A stretch of DNA of 64,000 nt from Pseudomonadota bacterium. GTDB taxonomy: Bacteria > Myxococcota_A > Polyangia > Polyangiales > Polyangiaceae. The stretch spans positions 62,001-126,000 of the forward strand of contig JAEYYX010000091.1 in the NCBI GenBank assembly GCA_023428245.1, written 5' to 3'. The position numbers were made by a program, and so were the translations under genes. Below are positions 50,004 through 57,618 of this stretch, piece by piece (position 1 is the stretch's first letter; every line of letters begins with the position of its first letter). The notes beneath the pieces are model-generated. The model saw only the letters and a list, made by a program, of their open reading frames with translations, was not told the DNA's origin and did not search any database.

Positions 50004-52598
50004 TCATCCCGCCGCGCGAAGAGCGCGCCGACGCTGAGCGGCTTTTCTGAGCTCGAACCAAGCGACGCTCAAGAAAGCCGCGCAGGCCGCGAGGAGGAAG
50101 TCTCCAAGTGTGAAGGGAGCGAAGTGGAACAGGCGCTGCGCACCGGGCACGAGAAGTACGATTGCGAGAAGGCCGACGCTCGCGGCGAGGACCCAGCCGA
50201 GAGCTGGGTTCGGTGACCTGAGGCTCGACCAGGCAGAGGTCGTCCAGGACCGATTGATGAAGATGAGCGCGAGCGACCCGAGGACCAAGGTCGCAAAGGA
50301 GAGACCCCGCGCTGCGTCCACAGGATATCGCCCGAGCGCGAACCAAAGAACGAGGAGACTCGCGCCGAGCACGCCGAGTCCTTGGACCATCGAAATAGCG
50401 ACTGTGTCCCAGCCGAAGAGATGCTCGTCTCGGCGCCTCGGCGGACGTCTCATCACGTCCATTTCTTCCGCCTCCGCCTCGAACACGAGGGAACAAGTCG
50501 GATCGATGATGAGCTCGAGGAACACGATATGAGCCGGGAACAGGAGCAAGGGCCAGCTCGGAATGAACACTGGGAGCATCGAGAGGCCGATGATCGGCAC
50601 GTGCACCGCCAAGATGAAAGCGATGGCCTTCTTGATGTTGTCGTAGATGCGACGACCGAGCCGGATCGCCTGGACGATCGCGGAGAAGTCGTCGGTCAGA
50701 AGAACGAGCGACGCCGCCTCACGAGCGACATCGGTGCCTCGCTGGCCCATGGCAATACCGATGTGAGCGCTCTTCAGCGCCGGGGCATCGTTCACCCCAT
50801 CGCCGGTCATCGCGACGATCTCTCCCGCGACCTTGAGAGCGTTCACAATGCGCAGCTTTTGCTCCGGGACGACCCGAGCGAAGACCCGAACCGAGCGCGC
50901 CTCCCGCGCCAACGCTTCGTCGCTCATGAGCTCGAGCTCCGCCCCCGTCATGACCCGCTCGATGGGCGTGATGCCCGCATTCTCCGCTACGGTACGAGCC
51001 GTCTTGGGGTAGTCGCCGGTGATCATGACAACCCGAATGCCCGCGGCGGCGCACTCCTGGACCGCCTCCGGAACACCCGCGCGCAGAGGATCTTCGAGCG
51101 CCAAGAGCCCCAAGTACTCGAGCGGAAGGTCCCTCTGGCTCTCCCCGAGCGCTTCCGGACGCATTCTCCCTCGGGCGACGCCGAGGACCCGGAGCCCGCT
51201 CTCCGCGAGCTCTTCCGTGGAGTGAATCAGCCGATCCCTGGCGGCACCCGTGATCCCACAGAGCTCCAGGATCGTCTCGGGAGCGCCCTTCGTTGCGATG
51301 AAAAGCTCATCACTCACCGTCGTCCGATAGACCTGGGTCATGGCGAGTAACTCGCGAGTGAGCGGGTATTCCCGAGAGAGAGGCCAGTTGAGCTTTCCTG
51401 ACGCAGTGAGTCCCGGCAGCGCCGCTTCATGGATCGCCTTCTCCATCGGGTCGAAGGGCTCGCGGCGACTCGCAAGAAAAGCAGACTCGAGGACAATCTG
51501 AGCCTGTTCACTGAGCGCGTCTCCCTCGCTCAGCGAGGTGACAGCTCCTCCTGTGACCACCTTCCTGACGGTCATCCGGTTTTCCGTTAGGGTCCCCGTC
51601 TTGTCGACGCAGAGCACATTCGCCGCCCCGAGCGTCTCGATCGCGGGCATACGCCGCGTGAGCACCTGACTCTTCGAGATGCGATAGGCGCCGAAAGCGA
51701 GAAAGACCGTCAGAACTACCGGAAACTCCTCCGGGAGGATGGCCATGGCGAGCGCGATGCCCCCGAGCAGGCCTTGCTTCCATTCCTGGACTCCTCCGCC
51801 GCGCGTGAGCGCGTAGGTGACCACCACAAGCGCACAAGCAAGGACACCCGCGATCGCGAAGACCCGCACAAGGCGGCGAGTCTCTCTCTGGAGCTGCGTC
51901 GACTCGGGTTTCACTTGCCGGAGCACATCACCGATGCTGCCGAGCGCTGAGCGAGTTCCGACTGCGATAACCTCCGCGACCCCCTGTCCCCCGGTCACGA
52001 GCGTTCCGGAGAAGACTGACGAGAGATCATCGCCCCCTGGCCTTTCGAGCCCTTCTCGCGTCTCGCTCGCCTGTTTGCGCACGGGAACCGACTCTCCCGT
52101 GAGGAGCGATTCGTCGACGACGAGATGTTCGCTCCGGCGCATCACTCCGTCCGCGGGGACGCGGTCTCCCTCGGACAAGATCACGAGATCGCCGCGCACC
52201 ACCTCGGTCCCAGCCACACGCCGCGCCTCCCCTTCTCGGATCACGAGCGCCTGGGGTCCCGATAGCTCCCGGAGAGCTTCAATCGCGCGTTCGGTGCGAC
52301 GCTCTTGGAAGATCGTGATGGCCATGATGACCAAGACGAAAAAGAGCAGCATCAGGGCGTCCTGGGTTTCGCCCATCATCAGATAGAGTGAACCTGCCGC
52401 GAGGAGCATCAAAAACATCGGCTCCCGCAGCACCTCCAGCGCAATCGCGAGCCATCCACGGGGCTCGTCCATCGGGAGCGCGTTCGGACCATCCGTACTG
52501 AGCCGAATCGCAGCTTCACTCTCAGTCAGCCCCGAGAGGTTCGCGCCGACAGAGACGTGCTTGTCAGCGGAAGCAACGTTCATCTTGATGTCACTCAC
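50004..52598 (-). CDS. P-type cation-transporting ATPase, PEEFP subgroup
   Basis: 864 residues. Actuator motif DESLLTGESVPV, M4 motif ILPEEFPVVLTVFLAFG, phosphorylation motif VDKTGTLTENRMTV, hinge MTGDGVNDAPALKSAHIGIAM, and M6 FLELIIDPTCSLVFEAE in which the Asp is present. The PEEFP/ELIIDP pattern marks a distinct bacterial group of uncharacterised cation pumps often found beside universal-stress or anaerobic genes. It differs from the neighbouring convergent pump in both M4 and M6, so the two probably move different ions. Divergent from ldhA. Confidence 0.92.
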   Translation of the reverse strand: MSDIKMNVASADKHVSVGANLSGLTESEAAIRLSTDGPNALPMDEPRGWLAIALEVLREPMFLMLLAAGSLYLMMGETQDALMLLFFVLVIMAITIFQERRTERAIEALRELSGPQALVIREGEARRVAGTEVVRGDLVILSEGDRVPADGVMRRSEHLVVDESLLTGESVPVRKQASETREGLERPGGDDLSSVFSGTLVTGGQGVAEVIAVGTRSALGSIGDVLRQVKPESTQLQRETRRLVRVFAIAGVLACALVVVTYALTRGGGVQEWKQGLLGGIALAMAILPEEFPVVLTVFLAFGAYRISKSQVLTRRMPAIETLGAANVLCVDKTGTLTENRMTVRKVVTGGAVTSLSEGDALSEQAQIVLESAFLASRREPFDPMEKAIHEAALPGLTASGKLNWPLSREYPLTRELLAMTQVYRTTVSDELFIATKGAPETILELCGITGAARDRLIHSTEELAESGLRVLGVARGRMRPEALGESQRDLPLEYLGLLALEDPLRAGVPEAVQECAAAGIRVVMITGDYPKTARTVAENAGITPIERVMTGAELELMSDEALAREARSVRVFARVVPEQKLRIVNALKVAGEIVAMTGDGVNDAPALKSAHIGIAMGQRGTDVAREAASLVLLTDDFSAIVQAIRLGRRIYDNIKKAIAFILAVHVPIIGLSMLPVFIPSWPLLLFPAHIVFLELIIDPTCSLVFEAEAEEMDVMRRPPRRRDEHLFGWDTVAISMVQGLGVLGASLLVLWFALGRYPVDAARGLSFATLVLGSLALIFINRSWTTSAWSSLRSPNPALGWVLAASVGLLAIVLLVPGAQRLFHFAPFTLGDFLLAACAAFLSVAWFELRKAAQRRRALRAAG

Positions 52599-52749
52599 TC
52601 GAAACGAAACCTCTCTCCTACCACCTGTCGTCCCTGCTCTCGCGAGCGAACATCATCCCGTCGCCGCTTGCGCTCCACTCTGCCCATGAACATACTCCGC
52701 CGGTATCGGAGGGCGCCATGGGCGCTCGAACTCGAGAGGAGAACCGCGC

Positions 52750-53763
52750 GTGAAGATCGCTGTTTTTAGCACCAAACCCTACGATCGCTTCGCCCTCGAA
52801 CAGGCCAATCGCGACCATGGCCACGAGCTCGCCTTCTTTGAATCCCGCTTGACCTCGGCGACCGCCGCGCTCGCCCGCGGGTTCGACGCGATCTGTCCCT
52901 TCGTGAACGATGATCTTTCCGAGCCCGTCATCGACATCCTCGCCGACCAAGGAGTGCGTCTACTGACGCTGCGCTCCGCTGGTTATAACCACGTCGATCT
53001 GCGCGCCGCCGCCCGCCGAGGACTCACCGTGGCCCACGTTCCTGCCTATTCGCCGCACGCCGTAGCCGAACACGCGATGGGCATGATCTTGACCCTGAAT
53101 CGGAAATTCCATCGCGCCTACGCGCGCGTCCGTGAGGGGAACTTTGCGCTCGAGGGGCTGCTCGGCTTCGACATCTACCAAAAGACGATGGGCGTTGTCG
53201 GGACCGGCCAAATTGGAGCTGCTTTCAGCCGGATCGCTCTCGGCTTCGGCTGCCGCGTGCTCGCTTACGATCTCTATCCGGACCCCGAGCTGCAAGCGGC
53301 GGGAGTCGAATACGCAGATCTCGACGCAGTCCTCTCTCGCACCGACATCATCGCCCTCCACGTTCCCCTCACGCCCCAAACACGGCACATGATCGACCGA
53401 GAGAGCATCGCGCGTATGAAGCCCGGCGTAATGCTCATCAACACGAGCCGCGGAGCCCTCGTCGATACCCCCGCCGTCATCGCGGGACTGAAGAGCGGCC
53501 AAATCGGTGCGCTCGGCCTCGACGTCTACGAAGAAGAAGCTGACCTTTTCTTCGAAGATCTTTCGAGCACCGTCATCCAGGACGACGTCTTCGCTCGCCT
53601 TCTGACCTTCCCGAACGTGCTCGTCACAGGTCATCAAGGATTCTTCACCAAGGAAGCGCTCGAACGGATCGCGGGCACGACGCTCACGAACGCCACCGCC
53701 TACCTGGCAGGAAGCGACAGGATCCAAAAGGTTCCCCTCGAGCGAATCCAGTTCGAAGCGTGA
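52750..53763 (+). CDS. ldhA: D-lactate dehydrogenase (2-hydroxyacid dehydrogenase family)
   Basis: 337 residues from GTG 52750 with GAGGAG 8 nt upstream. NAD-binding Rossmann motif VVGTGQIG (about 150-157), catalytic Arg in INTSRGALVD, Glu in DVYEEEADLFFED, His in VTGHQGFFT. The YEEEADLFFEDLS and HQGFFTKEAL strings are specific for the fermentative D-LDH subgroup (E. coli LdhA-like). It reduces pyruvate to D-lactate with NADH, regenerating NAD+ under oxygen limitation. Followed 48 bp later by a P-loop ATPase and a beta-CASP nuclease gene on the same strand. Confidence 0.93.
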   Translation: MKIAVFSTKPYDRFALEQANRDHGHELAFFESRLTSATAALARGFDAICPFVNDDLSEPVIDILADQGVRLLTLRSAGYNHVDLRAAARRGLTVAHVPAYSPHAVAEHAMGMILTLNRKFHRAYARVREGNFALEGLLGFDIYQKTMGVVGTGQIGAAFSRIALGFGCRVLAYDLYPDPELQAAGVEYADLDAVLSRTDIIALHVPLTPQTRHMIDRESIARMKPGVMLINTSRGALVDTPAVIAGLKSGQIGALGLDVYEEEADLFFEDLSSTVIQDDVFARLLTFPNVLVTGHQGFFTKEALERIAGTTLTNATAYLAGSDRIQKVPLERIQFEA

Positions 53764-53811
53764 GCCTTGTGGCGCTTTCGCAAGGAACCTGACAAGATTT
53801 GACTTCTTGTC

Positions 53812-54420
53812 ATGCCAGAACCTACGAGTCACGAAAATGGACGCTGCCGCATTGTTCTTACCGGCGGTCCTGGAGGCGGTAAGACGACAGCCGCCGATCT
53901 CTTCCGTCGCGAAATCGGAGAAAAGGTCGTCATAGTCCCCGAGGCTGCCACTCTTCTCTTTTCCGGAGGTTTCCCTCGTTCGGACGAGATCCACGCGCGG
54001 CGCTCGGCGCAGCGCGCGATCTTTCATGTTCAGAAGAACCTCGAGGACGTCCAGTCTGCCCTTTACCCCGACCGAATCCTGCTCTGTGATCGCGGAACCG
54101 TGGACGGTTCCGCCTATTGGCCCGACGCGGAGACTTCCTTTTTTGACGCTGTCCAGAGCAGCGAAGAAGCGGAGCTTGCCCGCTACGACGCTGTAATCTT
54201 CTTCGAGAGCGCAGCTGTCGGGGGGATCTCGATCGAGGGCGGCAATCCGACTCGGATCGAGTCGAACGACAAAGCCCTCGAGCTCGATCGACGGCTGCGC
54301 AAGATTTGGTCTCGCCACCCGCGCTTCGCCGTCGTTCCGCACAATCCCTCCTTCGTGAAAAAGATCATGTTCGGCCTGGCGACGCTCGAGAGCATCGTCT
54401 CACAGATCCGGAGCTCTTGA
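53812..54420 (+). CDS. Small P-loop ATPase/kinase-like protein (AAA_28 type)
   Basis: 202 residues. Walker A LTGGPGGGKTT (about 16-26), then VVIVPEAATLLFSGGFP, FHVQKNLED, and a Walker-B-like ILLCDRGTVDGSAYWP, a pattern of predicted ATPases of the AAA_28 group related to nicotinamide/thymidylate-type kinases. Substrate unknown. The stop codon overlaps the start of the next gene by 1 bp (TGATG), so it is translationally coupled to the beta-CASP nuclease. Role may be in RNA metabolism or stress adaptation (inference from neighbours). Confidence 0.8.
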   Translation: MPEPTSHENGRCRIVLTGGPGGGKTTAADLFRREIGEKVVIVPEAATLLFSGGFPRSDEIHARRSAQRAIFHVQKNLEDVQSALYPDRILLCDRGTVDGSAYWPDAETSFFDAVQSSEEAELARYDAVIFFESAAVGGISIEGGNPTRIESNDKALELDRRLRKIWSRHPRFAVVPHNPSFVKKIMFGLATLESIVSQIRSS

Positions 54421-55811
54421 TGCGGCTTCGTTTCCTCGGTGCGGCGGAAGAAGTCACCGGCTCACTCCTCCTCGTCGAGGTCGAGAGCGGCAGCATCATC
54501 GTCGATTGCGGCATGTTCCAAGGCCGCCGCGAAGAGTCCCGACTGCGCAACGCAAAGCTCCCCCGCGCCGCGATCGAGGCCGACGCTGCGATCCTCACCC
54601 ACAGCCACATCGACCACTCCGGCAGCATGCCGACGCTGGTCAAATCCGGATTTCAGGGGTCTATCTACACGACGCTGGCGACCGCGAACCTCTGTTCATA
54701 CATGCTGCGCGACTCCGCGCGCATCCAAGCGGCCGACGCCGCTTACCTGAACCGAAAGTACGGCCGCGATCCCGACTGGGTCCCGATCACCCCGACCTAC
54801 GATGAACTCGACGTCCTCCACGCGCTCGATCGCTTCGTCGCTCTCTCCTACCGCCGCCCCTTCGAGCCTCTGCCCGGAGTCACAGCGCAGCTCCTGAACG
54901 CCGGGCACATCCTCGGCTCGGCCCAGGTGGTGCTCGACGTGCACGAGCACGGAAAAACCAAGCGCATCCTCATCTCCGGGGACCTCGGACGCAAGGGTTT
55001 GCCTATATTGCGCGACCCCGAGACACCCCCCCACCCCGTAGAAGCCCTCATCCTCGAGAGCACCTATGGGGACCGCGTCCACGGCCCAGTCGAGAGCATG
55101 CAGACGGAGATCGAACGCGTCGTCCGCACGACTGTCGCCCGCGGCGGCAAGATCATCGTGCCTGCCTTTGCCGTCGGTCGTACGCAAGAGCTCTTGTTCG
55201 TGCTCCACGGCCTTCTGCGCGCCGGGCGCATCCCAGAGCTGCCGATCTATATCGACTCACCGCTCGCCATCAACGTGACCGAGGTGTTTCGCATGCACCC
55301 CGAGTGTTTCGACGAAGAGACGCGAGATTTCTTCGACGAACACGGGGATGTCTTCTCCTTCGAGGGAGTCCGCTACACGAGGACGGCCGCGGAATCGATG
55401 GAGATCAATCGCCAGGAGGGCCCCGCCATCATCATCGCCGCCTCAGGCATGGCCGAGGCGGGCCGCGTCCTTCACCACCTCCGAAACCACGTCGAAGACG
55501 AGCGCAACACCATCCTGATCGTCGGCTTTATGGCCGAGCACACCCTGGGTCGCCGCTTGGTCGAGCGACGCCAACGGGTGAAGATCTGGGGCGTCGAAAG
55601 GGATCTCCGCGCTCAGGTCGAGGTTCTGAACGCTTTCAGCGCCCACGCAGACCGTAGCGATCTGATTGCCTACGCGCGCGCGGCGCAGCCGAAGAAGATC
55701 TTCCTCGTCCACGGGGAACCCGATCAACAGGGACCCCTGAAAGAGGCCCTCAAGACGCGCCGGTGTCACGTCGAGATCCCAAAGCGAGGCGCGGTCGTCC
55801 AGCTCGACTAG
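54420..55811 (+). CDS. MBL-fold beta-CASP nuclease (CPSF73/RNA-exonuclease-like)
   Basis: 463 residues from ATG 54420, overlapping the previous stop by one base. Metallo-beta-lactamase metal motif HSHIDHSG (about 60-67), VDCGMFQG, LNAGHILGSAQ, ISGDLGR, then the beta-CASP region with motif A ESTYGDR, PAFAVGRTQELL, ASGMAEAGRVLHHL and motif C SAHADRSDL. This is the layout of archaeal/bacterial CPSF-like RNA-processing exo/endonucleases. It would degrade or trim RNA with two zinc ions. Coupled with the small ATPase and close to ldhA; in many bacteria related genes sit near fermentation and P-type ATPase genes. Followed by a terminator. Confidence 0.93.
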   Translation: MRLRFLGAAEEVTGSLLLVEVESGSIIVDCGMFQGRREESRLRNAKLPRAAIEADAAILTHSHIDHSGSMPTLVKSGFQGSIYTTLATANLCSYMLRDSARIQAADAAYLNRKYGRDPDWVPITPTYDELDVLHALDRFVALSYRRPFEPLPGVTAQLLNAGHILGSAQVVLDVHEHGKTKRILISGDLGRKGLPILRDPETPPHPVEALILESTYGDRVHGPVESMQTEIERVVRTTVARGGKIIVPAFAVGRTQELLFVLHGLLRAGRIPELPIYIDSPLAINVTEVFRMHPECFDEETRDFFDEHGDVFSFEGVRYTRTAAESMEINRQEGPAIIIAASGMAEAGRVLHHLRNHVEDERNTILIVGFMAEHTLGRRLVERRQRVKIWGVERDLRAQVEVLNAFSAHADRSDLIAYARAAQPKKIFLVHGEPDQQGPLKEALKTRRCHVEIPKRGAVVQLD

Positions 55812-55837
55812 GACACTTCGCAGAAATGCCACAGCGA

Positions 55838-55879
55838 AGCTCGCGTCTGCCCTCAAGGGCGAGCGGACGCGAGCTTTTG
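55838..55879 (+). terminator. Rho-independent terminator after beta-CASP nuclease gene
   Basis: 10-bp perfect stem AGCTCGCGTC / GACGCGAGCT (55838-55847, 55866-55875) with an inner GCCC-TCAA-GGGC hairpin, followed by TTTTGCCGCATTTT. Located 27 bp after the stop. Confidence 0.8.
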
Positions 55880-55962
55880 CCGCATTTTCCCGAGATCTGC
55901 TCGACGGTTCTGAGTGTTTTTCGTGCGCATCCCAATTCTTGGATGCGGCTCTAGGAGCTGAA

Positions 55963-55995
55963 GCTCAAAGCTCTTCGGAAAGAAGAGCTTTGAGC
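55963..55995 (-). terminator. Perfect 14-bp stem-loop across the stop codon of the two-repeat lipoprotein gene
   Basis: GCTCAAAGCTCTTC (55963-55976) and GAAGAGCTTTGAGC (55982-55995), 5-nt loop; the distal arm includes the stop codon (TGA on the - strand, 55967-55965) and the proximal arm encodes the last residues. No U-run follows, so it could be a terminator, an RNA-stability element or a processing site. Confidence 0.6.
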
Positions 55996-57530
55996 GGAAC
56001 CAAAGGTGCTCCCCGCAAGGTCACAGTTGCGTTCTCTGTGCCTGTTTTCCGGAAGAAGATCGGCGTACTCAGCTCAAGGGCCCCGGTGTTTCCCGAGAAA
56101 GTCGTCTCCTTCGCAAAAGCTGTGTCGAGAGTGAGCGCCTCCGGATCGCTACAGTCCGCGCCATTCACCCCGGTGAGCCAAAGGACGAAAGACGGAGCCC
56201 GAGTCGAGTCGCCGTCGTGCAGGTCGAAACAAGCGGTCGTCCCACTCCGGATCGATGAAGCGCCTTCCGCGTACGTCACGGTGTTCCCCGCGAAGTTTGC
56301 CGTAACGGACGCAGTCGCCGGATCCGTCTGACCACCGTAGAAGAGTGTGCGGAACTGGCCAGCAAAGACGGCGGGGGAGGCCACCGTCGGCGCTTCGGCG
56401 AACCCGAAGACCAGCTGCGTCGTGCCGTGCATCGGTGAAAGAAGGTTCTCGATCTTGACGTGACGAACTGATCCTTCGAAGGCGCAGGCAACGTCGACGA
56501 ACGACCCGCTGTCAGTGACCTCTTTGGAGCATTCAAGGGGCAAGAAGTCGCTCAGGTCGAGGGCGCTCGAATCGAACACCGTGACCGTGGAGCCGCCGCC
56601 AGGCTGCCGAAAGAAGACCTGAGAGTCCAAGATCGAGGACACCTCTGCTCCTCCCCAATAGACCTCCCGAGCCCAGGCACTCTCAAGCGTCAACGTGTCC
56701 CAGTCCCCACAATCCGCTCCCTTCTCGCCATCCCGCCAGAGCACAACATGGGGCGGAATAGTCTCGGAGCCCGGATGAAGATCGAGGCAAACTGTCGAGC
56801 TTTCGTGTACGAAGTCTGCTGCCGACGACAGCGTGCTCTCTTCGTCCCCGGCGTAGACGAGAAGCTGAGGAGTCGGACTTCCACCGGGACCTCCGCCATA
56901 AAACAACACACGAAGTTGTCCCTCGTCAGTCGCGGGCTGCGAGCTTTCCGGTGCCGAGGAGAAGCCGAAGAGAAGCTGACTCGAACCGTGGAATGAACTC
57001 GCGACGAGTCCTTCGATCCGGACGTGACGCACTGGCTCCGCGACCGGGCACGGGATGACGAAAGCAGAAGTCGCTGCGGCCTCGGTGGTGCATGTGTGGT
57101 TCGTGATGACGGACGCCCCACCGGATCCTTCCCCTCCACTCGCCGCCGCACCACCGGAAGGGGCCGCTCCCCCGAGACCCCCACTTCCCCCGGTGGGCGT
57201 CTCTCCTTTGGACCCACCGCTGCTCCCCCCAGCGCTCACCAGGCCCCCGGATCCCGGGTCGAGCTCACCTCCCATTCCTTCGCCCCCCGTGCCCCGGCCA
57301 GACTTCCCGCCTCGCTCGGTTCCCCCCGTGCCGCTGCCGTTCTTGCGCCCGCCGCTCGCACCAACGTTTCCGCCGGACGCTTCACTCGTGTCGCCCTCTC
57401 CATCATCGAGCTCGGCGCTCTCGCAACCGATTATCATCAGCACAACCGTAAGGGTGGTCACCAAACCGGGGCTCCCGGAGAAAAACTCAAGATGTTTCGA
57501 AAACTTCGTTCGCGCGTTCATTTTCATCAT
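55965..57530 (-). CDS. Two-repeat lipoprotein of unknown family beside the iron locus
   Basis: 521 residues from ATG 57530 (AGGA just upstream; ATGs at codons 2 and 4 possible). Lipobox MIIGC (Cys 36), then a long Gly/Ser linker (50-142), then two homologous ~170-residue domains (about 146-318 and 334-504). Each has four Cys at matching places (147, 161, 248, 274; 334, 349, 434, 460) and the shared strings VRHVxIExL, LxFGFxxAP, LFYGG, xCxDLH, GADC and FFR. No known family was recognised; the strands look beta-rich and ligand-binding. It diverges from a TonB receptor across an 88-bp gap with a Fur-box match, so it is probably co-regulated with iron uptake. Confidence 0.78.
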   Translation of the reverse strand: MMKMNARTKFSKHLEFFSGSPGLVTTLTVVLMIIGCESAELDDGEGDTSEASGGNVGASGGRKNGSGTGGTERGGKSGRGTGGEGMGGELDPGSGGLVSAGGSSGGSKGETPTGGSGGLGGAAPSGGAAASGGEGSGGASVITNHTCTTEAAATSAFVIPCPVAEPVRHVRIEGLVASSFHGSSQLLFGFSSAPESSQPATDEGQLRVLFYGGGPGGSPTPQLLVYAGDEESTLSSAADFVHESSTVCLDLHPGSETIPPHVVLWRDGEKGADCGDWDTLTLESAWAREVYWGGAEVSSILDSQVFFRQPGGGSTVTVFDSSALDLSDFLPLECSKEVTDSGSFVDVACAFEGSVRHVKIENLLSPMHGTTQLVFGFAEAPTVASPAVFAGQFRTLFYGGQTDPATASVTANFAGNTVTYAEGASSIRSGTTACFDLHDGDSTRAPSFVLWLTGVNGADCSDPEALTLDTAFAKETTFSGNTGALELSTPIFFRKTGTENATVTLRGAPLVPLKALLSEEL

Positions 57531-57618
57531 CGTTCCTATCTGTCCCTTTGTTGATATTGATTTTCATTTCCTATTGCAATTGGAATCGCCGTAGCTATTT
57601 CAGCGGGACCTCGATCCC
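57531..57618. promoter_or_regulatory. Divergent promoter region of the iron/haem locus
   Basis: AT-rich relative to surroundings. Candidate promoters: + strand TTGATA (57551-57556) with TGCAAT (57575-57580); - strand TTGCAA (57579-57574) with TATCAA (57556-57551), 17-bp spacing. The two overlap face to face, with the Fur-box-like sequence between their elements, so one bound repressor could block both directions. Confidence 0.5.
57553..57571. promoter_or_regulatory. Fur box candidate
   Basis: GATATTGATTTTCATTTCC matches 14 of 19 positions of the Fur consensus (GATAATGATAATCATTATC) and keeps the GATAAT-GATAAT-C-ATTATC hexamer layout. It overlaps both divergent promoter candidates upstream of a TonB receptor and HmuY-like gene, the expected setting for iron repression. 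Confidence 0.65.

Noticed and set aside
52960..54342. 460-residue open frame on the - strand
   Set aside because: Antisense to ldhA and the small ATPase gene, both well supported.
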